DNA of 64,000 nucleotides from assembly GCF_949987515.2 (NCBI RefSeq), contig NC_082693.1, forward strand, positions 22,068,994-22,132,993, read 5' to 3'. Position 1 is the first letter of the stretch, and each line of letters begins with the position of its first letter. Source of the stretch: Delphinus delphis. Its lineage: Eukaryota > Chordata > Mammalia > Artiodactyla > Delphinidae. Under the pieces are notes generated by a model that was not told the origin of the DNA, ran no database searches, and saw only the letters and a program-made list of their open reading frames with translations. This document shows positions 13,198 through 25,828 of this stretch, piece by piece. Both the position numbers and the translations under genes were made by a program.

Positions 13198-13410
13198 TTA
13201 TGAAAAAGAATGGAAGGTAGAAGAGAAGGGGGGAAAGGGAAGAATAAAAAGGAAGTCAGAGAAAGAGAGCTGAGAAAGAGCTGAAGACAGATAGAGGGGG
13301 AGAATAAGAGAGAAATAAAAAGACTAAAAGAAATACAAGAAATGATGGGGAAAAGAAAGGAAGAGCCTGAGAGGAGGAAGAGATGGCAGAAAGCAGGAAA
13401 CTTGCTTAAG
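13198..13410 (+). repeat. Polypurine (GA-rich) low-complexity tract
   Basis: About 210 bases are largely A and G, with few pyrimidines (GAGAGAAATAAAAAG-type wording). It lies 540 bp from the polypyrimidine tract above, so the two could pair or form triplex structures. Confidence 0.75.
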
Positions 13411-14786
13411 GAACGTGGCTACAAAGAAATTCTTGAAGGGAAGTTCTAAGAAAGAAACATTCAAGAGCAGCACATGGGAACACAGACACAGCCCATCAGA
13501 CTCAGACACGGAGGCACAAAAATCAGAGCAAGAACAGAGGTTCAACAAGAAATACATAAAGAACCCAAAGAGGCAGCAAAAGCAAGTCAGCGCTAGCCGG
13601 CCCTGCCACAGTACCTCCATCTCATCGTTTTTTGGCTGTTAGGGACTGTTTTGTAAATGCGGCTTTTCTGAACTGTCATTGGGCTAAAATGAGGACACGT
13701 ATTTCAGAGGCTCTCCCATGAGGAGAAGGAGGCTAAGCTGGAGGCCCATCACCCACAGGTCAGGTGCTCAACACCTTCCACAGGTTAAGAACAGGACAAC
13801 TGAGTGATTTCTCCGGGTCACGAACACAGGGTTGGGAGGGCTGCCAATATTTCTCGGGATTCGGCCTTTGGAACTCCTGGAGGAACTGTGAAATCTTTTA
13901 TGATTATAAATCTAATTACTTTAAATAAAAATGTACAGACCCTTCCAGGACTACTAACCCACTTCTGGTAGCTCGGTCTACATTAAATGATGATGAAAGA
14001 CTTAGTAAACTGTTTCCAGAATTTTAATAGATCCTCAAAAACTCCAGACTCCATTCTTCGAATCTGGAATAAATGCTATAATTAAAGGATCATAAAACTA
14101 CTTTCCAAACTTAAAAAAAAAAGCTAAGAATTTATAGCTACAGTAATGGGGAATTTATCCACTAAACCATTGGTCATGAAATAGTAATTTACCCCCTTGA
14201 AATTCATAGAGATAGGTATTAGACTAGGTTAATTTTAAAATATATATATTATTCCTAGCCTCTTAGAAACGAAATCAAGAGAGATAGTCACTTACATAAA
14301 ATACTAAAAACAATTATTAACATTTTTGTCAACAAAAATAAAATTTTATTTGAGTTTCTTACTACGATAAATCTGTATACGTAGAATCATATGCCTAATT
14401 CAATTAAAAATAGAAAAACAGTTGGAATTCAATCTTAACTTTGCCTACTCTGAAATCCTTCTTAAATAAAGGTAAAATTTAATCAGGGTCAATGCTAAAT
14501 GAGAAAATACATATGAAAGAAGTTATGTCAACCTCAAAGCGCTCCACATTTGTTAGGTACCATCATTAATATATTATATTTAGTGAGAATTCACACATGT
14601 AATTAATATGTTAAATAGTGTCAGTGTGAGATTTCTTACCAGGCTTATCATTCATGTAAAAGAAATAAAATTAGATCAATACCACTTCAGAATATTTACA
14701 CAATGATCTGGAACAAAATGTGTAAGAAGTTAAACCAATAGGCACAGTTAGGTGTTTTGTCACTTCCCTTCCATTAGGCCCTCTAC
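13411..14786. other. Intron I-J, left of exon I
   Basis: Unique-looking AT-rich intron. No repeat family named with confidence. Confidence 0.5.
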
Positions 14787-14980
14787 CTGTAAAATCTCAA
14801 TAATCTTCAGCTTGGTGTCCATGACAGTGACATCCTCGTGCTCGGCGGGGCTCCCCTGCTTGCTGGGATGCAGGCTGGGCTGGATGTCAGGCACACTCAT
14901 GGGGAAGATGGAACCTCTGCTGAGCACCATCTGGGTCATCAATTCTCCCACCCCATGGATGGTTCTCATGACATTGTTTC
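14787..14980 (-). CDS. ITPR2: ITPR2 exon I
   Basis: The exon is 194 bp. Two bases finish the Gly from exon H, and 64 residues follow from [16 protein letters not shown] to KLKIIEILQ, ending in phase 0. The acceptor is GTGCCAG and the donor is CAG|GTAGAG. The stretch [21 protein letters not shown] is the hydrophilic, proline- and serine-rich loop that varies between receptor types; it differs from the recalled human protein at a few places, as expected for an ortholog in another order. Confidence 0.95.
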
Positions 14981-17044
14981 CTGGCACGAGAAAAGTCCTT
15001 AAGTCAACACACACGCCACCTCGGGAGACAGCTGTTATATCCAGTTGGCCACAACCAGACTGAAAATGTGGCAGGAAGAGTACTAAGGATGGGAATGAAT
15101 AGCCTTGCTCCAGCTATTTCCTTGCAGATAAAGTTAAAATAGTGCAGACACATTTCAAAATGACAGATTTCAGAATTGAAAGTTTACTTTTCTCAGAAAG
15201 TGCTTTCAAATGACACACTGCAGGTGAGCTGTCGGTAGCTCTAACAATATCCTAATCAGGTCCTTCTAGAGCACAGTAAGTCCTACCAACTACCGCACCA
15301 GTAGGCACTAACTCTTACAACAATGAGGAAGAAAGGTTATCAATCTCTACAATAAAGGGCATTGCAAGTGAGGATACAAAGACTATATGAAAACATTTAA
15401 ATTAGTGTCCTAACCCTACCCTCAAACCAAGGACTTTTTAGCTTTGCTTTCGTAATGCTTGTGAAAAGAGCTTAGGAGGAGGATTTTTACAGCTTCATTT
15501 TAAGAAAAGCTCTTATCTAGAGAGGAAGCACCATTTTATCCATTCCTGCATCAATCTGAATAGAAAATTGTAATTCAAAATCCACAAAAAGCAGCTACGT
15601 TTGAGATAATTAGGGAAACAAATTATTGACAAATGATCATTTTCAACGAGGTGTTACTCCTTTTCTGTGTCTTCTCCTGAGTTTGGCTTCTCATTTAATT
15701 TGTCCTCCAAAGAACTGCCCACGCACTCATTCCTCACACTGACCACAAGCAGTTGTACCAAAGGATCCTCCTGCCACTGTTATGATTTACCCTCTCCAGC
15801 TTAACTGCTGTTTCTCACTTCTAAATCCCTACAACAAGCAACAAGGATTTGCAAGAACAACTGTCTACTTTCTCTTCAGAACAGTGGTTTTCGCTTCGTG
15901 GGTGTTCGTGGAGCTTTGCCTCAAGCAAAGGCCTAAGCATCTGGCAAAGAATTTTCCTTTCTCCCAGTGTCTCAGGGTGTAAACCAAGAGAAAGGGAAAT
16001 GGAAATAAGATGGGATGAGATAAAACTTTAAGCTCTAAGCAAAGAGCATAAACTGTGGGAATACCTACAGGATTGAAAGGCAAACAAATAAAGAAAAGGA
16101 AAATATGTAAAGGATGACTTCGCGGTCCTATGCGCAGATCACAGTTACCATGGAGCCAGTGGTAACCAGTATTATTTGTACATTGTGCAAGGTGAAATGC
16201 CTTTTAAAATTCATTATCTTATCCATAGATGAAATTAGTATACGTACAAGAGGGTGGTACTGAAATTGTACATTTTTGAGTAGGCAATGAAGGAACATTT
16301 TTTCTAGAGTGGCACCTTCCAGGCAGAAATTAATTTGGGTTTTCATTCTGAGAATCTAGGAACTTTTATTACACTGCTGCTTGCATAAGCCAAAAAAAAG
16401 GGATAAGAAAAAAATATATGAAAGATAATTTCCAAGTTTGGACAGGGTTGAGACAAAGGATTTGAGACGGCCCCATTTTCTAACAGAAAAACCTGTAATG
16501 AGGCAGAATGCTTCATTGTCTATGGTTCTCATACAATCGTAACAGTTGAGTATTTCCGAATCCCCCCATAGACTGCAGGGATACAATCTGGTTGTTGGCA
16601 ATAGTTTTGGGTCATCGATGTTCAACCAGTACATTTATCCGAGCCTGGATTCTAGTATGTATATGCGTTAGCCTCCAAGAGATGCTTTCTCACCACCAAC
16701 ACAGAACAGGCTCCTCTGTTATTCTTACACTTGAGTCACACAAAAATCCTTGGCACCCAGTGTCTGCATCTTATTTAGATTTGCATGGAAAATATCATTT
16801 AATCTAAATGATTGTTACATACAAAACATTCACTCAGACAATTCTTTCCCCCAAATATAGATCTTGTCACCAAGAAATTAAAATCTAGAGGCCAGAAACA
16901 TAATAATATATAACACATGTCGTCAATGAAATGGGAGGGTTCATTCCAGTGATACCACATCCTTAGATGCCTGTGGCACGTGGTTGCCACACAACTCGCC
17001 TAACATCTCCATATATGGGCAACTCTGAGTTTGCAAATTAAAAG
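14981..17044. other. Intron H-I, first 2 kb after exon I
   Basis: Start of the 27.4-kb intron. I see no exon, RNA gene or named repeat in it. Confidence 0.55.
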
Positions 17045-17057
17045 ATGCTACATTTTC

Positions 17058-17260
17058 GGGCTTCCCTGGTGGCGCAGTGGTTGAGAGTCCGCCTGCCGAT
17101 GCAGGGGACACGATGCCCCAGTCCGGGAAGATCCCACATGCCGCGGAGCGGCTGGGCCCGTGAGCCATGGCCGCTGAGCCTGCGCATCTGGAGCCTGTGC
17201 TCCGCAACGGGAGAGGCCACGACAGTGAGAGGCCTGCATACCGCAAAGAAAAAAAAAAAC
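17058..17260 (+). mobile_element. CHR-2-type SINE (tRNA-Glu derived)
   Basis: It has the 5' tRNA-like head GGGCTTCCCTGG, the A-box region GCAGTGGTTGAGAGTCC, the GC-rich middle (GCGGAGCGGCTGGGCCCGTG) and an A-rich tail. It is flanked by a perfect 13-bp target-site duplication ATGCTACATTTTC at 17045-17057 and 17261-17273. Confidence 0.95.
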
Positions 17261-17273
17261 ATGCTACATTTTC

Positions 17274-18859
17274 TAGAGTTGCTTGGTGGTGATGAGAAGT
17301 GCTTCAATTAGGAACTACTACAGCTTGGAAAACATAAGTCAAACACCACATAAATAACAGACGTGCAAGGCTCCTGGTATCCATTTTTCCACAGAAAAAT
17401 TTCTAATTCTAGACTGCTGAGATAAGTCAAAGGTGATCGGTCTTCAGCAATGCAAAAGAAGAAATCTATTTCTCTTCTCAACCATAATTAGTTAATACTA
17501 CTGAAAAGTTTTCAGTGAAAGGGCTACTGTATCATAATATAAATCCTCTGGATAAATTCAGGTTTTCTATGTCTTTTATATTAACTCAACAACTAGAATT
17601 TGGATGTATGTATAAAGTATATTGAAATGGTGTGAAAAATGGAGTCATCTTCGTTAGGTAAAAGTACAGAGGTAAGAATTGCTTAGAAACAAAAGCAGAT
17701 AGACTGTCCAGGTTCTTTCATTATATGATTGTATAGATATTTTTACTAATCCTAATTCCCTCAAGAGAAAAACCCCAAAGTAAGACAAGTACAGTAAATG
17801 CATACTAGAAATGGTAACTGGGAACGGGTTGAGCGTTCACTGCTTTATTTCTTTGATGGTTCCAGTGAGCCAAGTTTCCATTACCAATTCCAGAGACGTG
17901 AAAAGCAATAAGGAATTTACATAACACTAAAGCTGTGCTGACCGTGATTTAATTCTTCGTTATTCCAAAGTCATTTTACTGCCGGTAATCATACTATAGG
18001 CTTCAACAATCATTAAGAGTTATGTGGATTTATAGACAGTATAAGAGATTTAACAGAATCTTACATGATTGAAATTTACCTTACTTCCCTTGGTGTTTTA
18101 TTTAAAGTCATCTTTATCTGTTACCTCTTTCTATTAGAAATACTTTTCTCCTATGAACACATAAGAATAAAAAGGATAATCTGAATTTTCCAGTTGTTTA
18201 GATTTCAGATAGACACTTCTGAAATCTTCTAAACATTTATAAGAGATAATAGACATATTTGATAAGAGTTCTGTGAAAAATTGTTCACAGCGATTTTCTC
18301 GTTTAGTGACTACCAAAGGCAGTTCTCAATGCTTTATAGTAATAGAAGCCAAAAAATGGATAACCCCAAAACCATTCTTATTTCCCTGAAACATATTTTT
18401 ATAGTTGGACTTGGAAAAATGTATCTGCTGTTATTATAATTCATTTGAAACAGAATGATGTTAAACCGTAAAGACATGTTTCAGGACATCTTCCTACTTC
18501 CCCTCCCCGCTCAGCAGCTCCTTATAAACTTTCACTTGCTGGAAAATGCCTACACTCTCTAGAACTAGAGTAGTTTTTTCTATTTTGAACATTCTCTGGA
18601 GCAGTGCTTCCTCCCAGCGGTTAGGGTCTGGGTTATAAAAGGACTTTTCTGATGCAAAAAACCCAAAAACATTAACACAAGATCAAAACCTTAGTTAAGC
18701 TAGTGATATAAGCAGAGTAATAGGGAACATGGTATCAACCTGGACTAAAAGAAAGATCAAGATTTAACACCCTAGAAGACAATAAATAACCAGCACTCCC
18801 AGTTCAAAGTCAGATCACAGTATTTTGGAGAACTACACATCCAGTCCATGAACTTCTTT
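17274..18859. other. Intron H-I, unique part
   Basis: AT-rich intronic DNA without a recognised feature. Confidence 0.55.
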
Positions 18860-19366
18860 TTTTTTTTCCAATGATATTTTATTTTTTTTATTTATTTTAT
18901 TGAAATATAGTTGATTTACAATGTTGTGTTAGTTTCTGGTGTACAGCCAAGTGACTCTGTTATACATAAATATATATATTCTTTTTCATGTTCTTTCCCA
19001 TTATGGTTTATTACAGGATACTGAATATAGTTACCGGTGCTATACAGTAGGACCTTGTTGTTTATCCATTGTATATATAATAGTTTGCATCTACTAATCC
19101 CATCCCTCCCCTACCCTCCCTTCCCCTTGGCAACCACAAATCTGTTCTCTATGTCTGTTTCTGTTTCGTAGATAAGTTCGTGTCATATTTTAGATTCTAC
19201 GTATAAGTGATATCATATATTTGTCTTTCTCTTTCTGACTTATTTCACTTAGTATGATAATCTCTAGGTCCATCCATGTTGAGGCAAACAGCATTATTTC
19301 ATTTTTTATGGGTGAGTAGTATTCCATTGCATATATGTACCACATCTTCTTTATCCATTCAGGCAA
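18860..19366 (-). mobile_element. L1 3' end fragment, older subfamily
   Basis: The reverse complement shows ORF2 C-terminal wording followed by the 3' UTR ('...gtgaagtaagtcagaaag' then 'acaacattgtaaatcaac'-type end). It is in the same orientation as ITPR2. It matches the plus-strand copies at 25255-25828 and 38148-38985. Confidence 0.85.
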
Positions 19367-19399
19367 ACAGAGTTTTTAATCTATGAGCTGGAGCTGGCG

Positions 19400-19745
19400 G
19401 GAACTCGTCTGCCTGGAGGTCTCTTACCCAGATGGTCGCTTGGCTCACTCCCTCAAAATCCTTTCTGATTTCTGGTTTAATGTCCCCTCCTCAGATCTCT
19501 TCCGGCCACCCTCTCTAAAGAAGGATTGCCATCACTCTGGACCCTGCTTTACATTTCAGTCACGGCATTATCACTATCTCACACCATATTTTATATTTGT
19601 TTATGTGCTTATTGTATCCTCCCTCAAAAAAGAACATAAACTCCATGAAGACATGGATTCTCTCTAGCTTTTGCTCTATCTCCAACACCAGGAATAGTGC
19701 CTGACATGTAGCAGCCATTCCATACATACTTGTTAGATTACTGCA
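19400..19745 (+). mobile_element. L2 3' end fragment
   Basis: The order pyrimidine-rich block, then AACATAAACTCCATGAAGAC, then a 'caccaggaatagtgcctgac' box is the typical end of L2. Diverged. Confidence 0.6.
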
Positions 19746-19795
19746 CAAGTAAAAACAAGTTGGATAAACAAACCAATTATTAAAAATGATAATTT

Positions 19796-20470
19796 GGGAT
19801 TTCCCTGGTGGTGCAGTGGTTAAGAATCCACCTACCAAGGGACTTCCCTGGTGGAGCAGTGATTAAGAATCCACCTGCCAATGCAGGGGACATGGCTTCC
19901 ATCCCTGGTCCAGGAAGATCCCACATGCCGTGGAGCAACGAAGCCCATGTGCCACCACTACTGAGCCTGTGCACCACAACTACTGAAGCCCGCATGCCTA
20001 GAGCCCATGCTCCACAAGAGAAGCCACCACAGTGAGAAGCCTGCACAGCACAACGAAGCATAGTCCCCACTCGCTGCAACTAGAGAAAGCCCGTGCGCAG
20101 CAACAAAGACCCAACGCAGCCAAAAATTAATTAATTAATTAATTAAAAAAAAAAAAAAAAGAATCTGCCTGCCAATGCAGGGAACACAGGTTCGATACCT
20201 GGTCCACGAAGATCCCACATGCCGCGGGGCAACTGAGCCCATGCACCACAACTACTGAGCCTGAGTGCTAGAGCCCGGGAGCCACAACTACTGAGCCCAC
20301 GCACCACAGCTAGTGAAGCCCATGTGCCTAGAACCCGTGCTCCACAACAAGAGAAGCCACCGTAATGAGAAGCTCATGCACTGCAACAAAGAGTAGCCCC
20401 CGCTCGCCGCAACTAGAGAAAACCCACACACAGCAACGAAGACCCAATGCAGTCAAAAAAATAATAATTA
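19796..20470 (+). mobile_element. CHR-1-type SINE, split by a second SINE
   Basis: The head lies at 19796-19838 and the body and tail at 20159-20470. The two halves join into one SINE if 19839-20158 is removed. The repeated half-monomer wording (CACAACTACTGAGCC) is typical of CHR-1. Confidence 0.9.
19839..20158 (+). mobile_element. CHR-1-type SINE nested inside another CHR-1
   Basis: Complete copy from GGGACTTCCCTGG to a (TTAA)n plus A-run tail. The duplicated target AAGAATCCACCTACCAA (19822-19838) reappears as AAGAATCTGCCTGCCAA at 20159-20175. Confidence 0.9.
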
Positions 20471-20554
20471 TTTTTATAAGGCTTATATAAAAAATTAGAT
20501 ATTAGTACACTAAGGGTAAGTTTCATCAAGGTGAGTTTTTGCTTGCTTTCTTTT

Positions 20555-20742
20555 ATACTTTCTTAATTTTCTAATTTTTTCTAAAAGCATATATAATTTC
20601 ATGTTACTTAAAAACGTATTTGTTAAAAAGAAAAACATACTTTCTTAATTTTCTAACTTTTTCTAAAAGCATATATAATTTAATGTTACTTAAAAACGTA
20701 TTTGTTAAAAAGAAAAACAAAAATATTTGTTAAAAAGAAAAA
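20555..20742 (+). repeat. 82-bp tandem duplication plus partial third copy
   Basis: Units 20555-20636 and 20637-20718 differ at only a few bases; a short third part (AAATATTTGTTAAAAAGAAA) follows. The sequence is AT-rich and non-coding. Confidence 0.9.
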
Positions 20743-22003
20743 ATAGATAATAAGATAAGGAAAATCATGGAATCTGACTTTATCAAGGGCATATCACATC
20801 CCATGTACTTTGCTAGGCCACATACACTGTTCACAGCAGGTAGGGAGGTGGGGAACCCATCTCATTTTACACGGCCGGAAAGTGGCAGAGCCTCAGATTC
20901 AGGTCAACTAATGTCAATGTGCATCTTTTCCCCACACCATGTTGCTTCACTAAAGGCTATCACCTTCCAAGTTTCCAAAGATTGTATACTAGAACTCAGA
21001 AACCTACCAAATGCAGAAAGAAAATATCCTAGTTAAAACTGTGTACTGAAAACGTAGAATTACTATTAATCATATCATGAATCTGCTCACATTATTCTCA
21101 AGTGATTTTATCCACCAGTTATTATTATATAATGAACCAACACTACTCGTGGCATTATGTTTATATGACACAATTTAATTTTAAGGGCAGCCCCTGTTCA
21201 GAAACTATTTATTAGGTAACCAACGTTCATCTGGCTCTTATATTAGGGATATCGAGGATGGGAGGACACAAGAGAAGTAGAGAGTTTATAATAGAGCTAA
21301 GAAAACAGAAATCATGTCTCCCCCCTCCCCAATTGAAGACCAAATACAAAGCAAATAAGATAGTAATAGTATAGCATGGACGGTATACAAAATTGCTTAG
21401 GATGTTTATTTTAATTGGGAAAATTATCTTAGGGTGAGGAGAGTGAAAGGCAGCTTCACTGAAGAGATACAATTTTGAACTAGGCTTTGAATGGTGTAAA
21501 GGATTTAGATTACTGTGATCTTTCTCAAATCACTTTGCCATCCGATGCTCAGAACCTTAATCCTAATAAAAATAGGTCCCAATTTCTTGTGAGAATAAAA
21601 TTATGTAATGTGTGCAAAATAAAATGAAGAATGAAAAATACCATATAATTGTATTACCTCAAAATGAAAAATGGAGGACACATGCATGTTTTCACTACAG
21701 CCATGAAAAACAGCTCTTCTCTATTTCATTATGTTCTATTATAGTGGTCGCCACCTTAGTAATGAGCCTGTGGTCCATCACATAATCATAGCTCATTACC
21801 TCTTACACTATGACATGGTTGACAAAAAATATCACCTCTAAAAGGAGAAGTCTTGCAGAGGAATGATTTGTAAAGAATACTCAATGGCCAGAGTAGATGA
21901 TATGACACCTAATTTTCTTCATTCTGAATAAACACTCGTTGAACACAGTATGTTGATAAGCCATTTACAGACTCCAACTTTCCAAGACCTTAGAGACAGA
22001 ACA
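20743..22003. other. Intron H-I, unique part
   Basis: No gene or named repeat. Confidence 0.55.
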
Positions 22004-22341
22004 GGGCTTCCCTGGTGGTGCAGTGGTTAAGAATCCGCCTGCCGATGCAGGGGACACGGGTTCAAGCCCTGGTCTGGGAAGATCCCAAATGCCATGGAGC
22101 AACTAAGCCCATGCGCCACAACTACTGAGTCTGCGCTCTAGAGCCCACAAGCCACAGCTACTGAAACCCACGTGCCTAGAGCCCGTGCTCCACAACAAAG
22201 AGAAGCCACTGCGATGAGAAGCCCGCGCACCGCAATGAAGAGTAGCCCCCATTCACTGCAACTAGGGAAAGCCTGTGCACAGCAGCAAAGACACAACGCA
22301 GCCAAAAATAAATAAAAATAAAATAAATACATTTATAAAAA
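22004..22341 (+). mobile_element. CHR-1-type SINE
   Basis: Complete copy with AAATAAA-rich tail. Flanking target-site duplication AGAGACAGAACA (to 22003) and AGAAACAGAACA (from 22346) differ at one base. Confidence 0.92.
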
Positions 22342-22356
22342 AAAAAGAAACAGAAC

Positions 22357-23194
22357 AAAGCAAAACCTACTAGAAACATGTTACTAAAGTATAGTAATGT
22401 TATCAGCTGTCTTTTTCTGAATATCAAGTAGACTGCTTAGAGGGAAATTATTTCCCAACCCACACCCTAAAGAAGTGTTATTCAAAGGATAAATTGAAAA
22501 AGCAATTCATACAAAACACTGGTTAAGTCCTACATCTTATTCTGGATTTCATCACTGTCCAATACTGACAAAGTCATTTCAGTATTCCAAACCTCAAGAT
22601 TTCATTTTAATTTGCCAAACTGATCTTTAATTCTTAACAGCTGCTAATGGAAGCAATAAGTGGACTTACATACTATTTTTATAATTGAGATGTAAATTAA
22701 ATACAGTGCAATACGCAGATCTTAAATGAAAGATTTTAGTAGTTTGGACAAGAAGGACCCATATAAACCACAGGGTATCCAGATATTCAGACATTTCCGT
22801 TACCCCAGAAAGCTCTTTTGTGCCCTTTCCCAGTTATTGAGCTCTACATTCCCCCTCACCACCACCACCAAAAACAACCACTCCTCTGATATATCATACC
22901 ATAGAGATATACACTGAATAGTGTACAGTTTCATAGGTATATGATTTTAGTTAACTGATTATGGCCAAACAATAGTATTAAATCAATCACTGTTAAAGTA
23001 CACAAGGGCCTCTAGTTCCTTGCTGATCTGCTGTTGCCTCACCCACATAAGTATTTTTGTCAGTGACAGGTGAAGTCAGAAAGAGCATGTTTTGCAAATG
23101 CAAAGACAACATGAAACAATGAAGGATAACTAATATAGTCAATGACTCCATCAAATCCCAAAACTCCATGGACAGGTTGAAAACTAATGGATTA
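22357..23194. other. Intron H-I, unique part
   Basis: No recognised feature. Confidence 0.5.
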
Positions 23195-23912
23195 AAATCA
23201 ATAAAACCAAGAGCTGGTTCTTTGAAATGGTAAGCAAAATTGACCAACCTCTGGCCAGGCTCACCAAGAAGAAAAGAGAGAGGACCCAAATAAACAAAAT
23301 AAGAAATGAAAAAGGAGAAATCTCAGTTGACACTGCAGAAATCCAGAAAACCGTAAGAGAATACTATGAACAATTAATTATATGCCAACAAATTTGACAA
23401 CCTAGAAGAAATGGACAACTTTCTAGAAACATACAGCCCATCAAAACTGAATCAAGAAGAAATAGATGATATGAACAGACCGATCACTAGAAGTGAAATA
23501 GAATCTGTAATTAAAAAAAAAAAAAAAAAACTCCCTACAAACAAAAGTCTAGGACCAGATGGCTTCACAGGCGAATTCTACCAAACATACAAAGAAGAAC
23601 TTATACTGAGCCTTCTCAAATTCTTCCAAAAGATTGATGAGGAGGAAAGACTCCCAAAGATATTCTATGAAGCCACCATCACCCTGATACCAAAACCAGA
23701 CAAAGACACCACCAAAAAAAGAAAACTAAAGGTCAGTATCTTTGATGAATATAGATGCAAAAATTCTCAACAAAATATTAGCAAACCGAATCCAGCAATA
23801 CATAAAAAAGATCATAGGCCACGACCAAGTGGGATTCATCCCCAGTTCACAAGGAGGGTTCAATATGTGCAAATCAATCTATGCATTAACAAAAGAAAAC
23901 TAATGGGTTAAA
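23195..23912 (+). mobile_element. L1 ORF2 internal fragment, old copy
   Basis: It encodes broken reverse-transcriptase N-terminal wording ([18 protein letters not shown]). An 18-base A run (23513-23530) has expanded inside the coding part. It lacks an L1 3' end, and so is an internal remnant. Confidence 0.9.
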
Positions 23913-25254
23913 TCCAACAAAGTAAAATCAAAATATAAAATGCCCTGCCATTTAGGTCCAAATAAAACGAACTCAAGTATGTGATGGGAAAATGTGATGT
24001 TAACAGAGCACAAACTAGAACTTTAGTTTCATTCAAGTTCAGTAGAAATCAATACTATGTCATCATTACCAAAAACACTCATTTTCATCTAGACTGTATT
24101 ACAAAAGTAAAGTGTTTATTATGAATGAGAAAATGACTTTTCTTGCCATATCAGTGATCAAAAATATTAGAAACATAAGAGGAACTGTTAAAGAAACTGC
24201 TGGTGATGACACAGAGAGGAGGAGATATTCAGGTGACATGCCGGCCATCTGCAAACATAGAAAGAACTGATATGTGAAAGTGAGGCTAGATTTCCACATG
24301 GCTCCAGGGAACAAAAGTAGGGCTGCTTGTTGGAAGTGAGAGGGAGGTATATTTAGGATAACCTAACAAAAGAGACAATATTTGGAGCTGCTGTAAATAA
24401 GAAAGGCCTACCTTTTGCAGCAGTAAAATCTTGGTCACTCAGGTGTTCCAAAAGATCCTAGATGACCATTTGCTACAGGTACTATGAAGATCTGAAGTTC
24501 ATATAGACGATTTCTACAGTCCCTTTACGTGCTAACATTCTACAAATCTATGATTGGGTTCCAATAAGGTGCCTTAGTAGGTCACTGGTGGATGCTCTTG
24601 ACCAGAAATTGAGGGAACTGAGGAACCTACCCCAGTGTATTAACACCTTGAGGCATTAGATTCTGAGGGTCAAACAATTGGATGAAATAACTGAGTAGAA
24701 AGAAGGTGAGGACAACCTGGTCCTCTTTAGTCATTCTCATTATTTGTGAGGTCATCTAGGTATTGATTCTGTCCTATTAACTCAATTTGGTAATGTCAGT
24801 AGCTCTTCCTGGCTGCCAGGAATCATTTACACCACTCCTACAGAACTCCAGAGGTTTTGGAGTCACTTTATAGCTTAGAGAATAAGAATAAACTCCACAC
24901 TAAACTGCGGAAGGTGCTTCATCCATTGTGTGGCTGATACCTTTGGGAAACCAAAACCCAAAGTACTATAGACAGTGCCTTTGTTTCCAACACATCCCAG
25001 AGAAATACAGATGAACCTACAGAGTCTTCTGCCTCTACTGAGTTAAATTAATTACAAAGTATAACAAAAATATTTTTATGTATCATAAATTTATGTGAGA
25101 AACCCCTGACTGAGAGAACTAGAAGGCAGTTATAGAGTTGCTTCCTGACTTAGTGTAACATGGAAGTATGCATGCATCATACCCATTAAATCCTCCTGAA
25201 ATTTATGAACCTACACAGTTAGCAAGGGAATATTTGAACCATATTATTCTGTTA
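23913..25254. other. Intron H-I, unique part
   Basis: No gene or confidently named repeat. Short open frames have no similarity that I recognise. Confidence 0.5.
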
Positions 25255-25828
25255 AGATGGTGCACCAAACCTAAATGCTCACAGACGAATGGATTAAAAA
25301 GATGTGGTATACATATATTCAACCAAATACTACTCAGCCATAAAAAAAGAATGAAATAATGCCATTTGCATCAGTGTGGATGGACCTAGAGATTATCGTA
25401 CTAAGTGAAGTAAGTCAGAAAGAGAAAGACAAATACCATATGATATCACTTACATGTGGAATCTAAAATATTATACAAATGAATTTATTTACAATACTGA
25501 AACAGACTCACAGACATAGAAAACAAACTTATGGTTACCAAAGGGGAAAGCCAGGGTCGGGGGAGGACGGATAAATTAGGAGTTTGGGATTAGCAGATGC
25601 AAACTATTATATATAAAGCCGATGAACAACAAGTTCCTACTGTGTAGAACAAGCAACTAATTATATTCAATATCTACCTGTAATAAACCATCATGGAAAA
25701 GAATATAAAAAAGAATATATTACACATATGTGTGTGTGTGTGTGTGTATACACACTTATAACTGAATCACTTTGCTGTACACCAGAAACTAACAAAACAC
25801 TGTAAATCAGCTATACATCAATTATAAA
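25255..25828 (+). mobile_element. L1 3' end fragment
   Basis: ORF2 C-terminal wording (25260-25440) is followed by the 3' UTR and an end reading GTAAATCAGCTATACATCAA. It contains a (TG)n tract at 25727-25748. Bases 25451-25552 are the source of the 102-bp copy at 27524-27625. Confidence 0.92.

Noticed and set aside
13324..13642. Opposed 98- and 75-residue frames
   Set aside because: They fall on the polypurine tract, where biased composition leaves long open frames on both strands.
17048..17311. Several overlapping frames with GC-rich wording (APDAQAQRPWLTGPAA)
   Set aside because: They are translations of the CHR-2 SINE, and the same peptides recur at 29478, 47526 and 50641.
19796..20470. 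Possible tRNA genes suggested by A- and B-box wording in CHR SINEs
   Set aside because: These are tRNA-derived SINE heads without a foldable anticodon arm and followed by SINE bodies and A tails.
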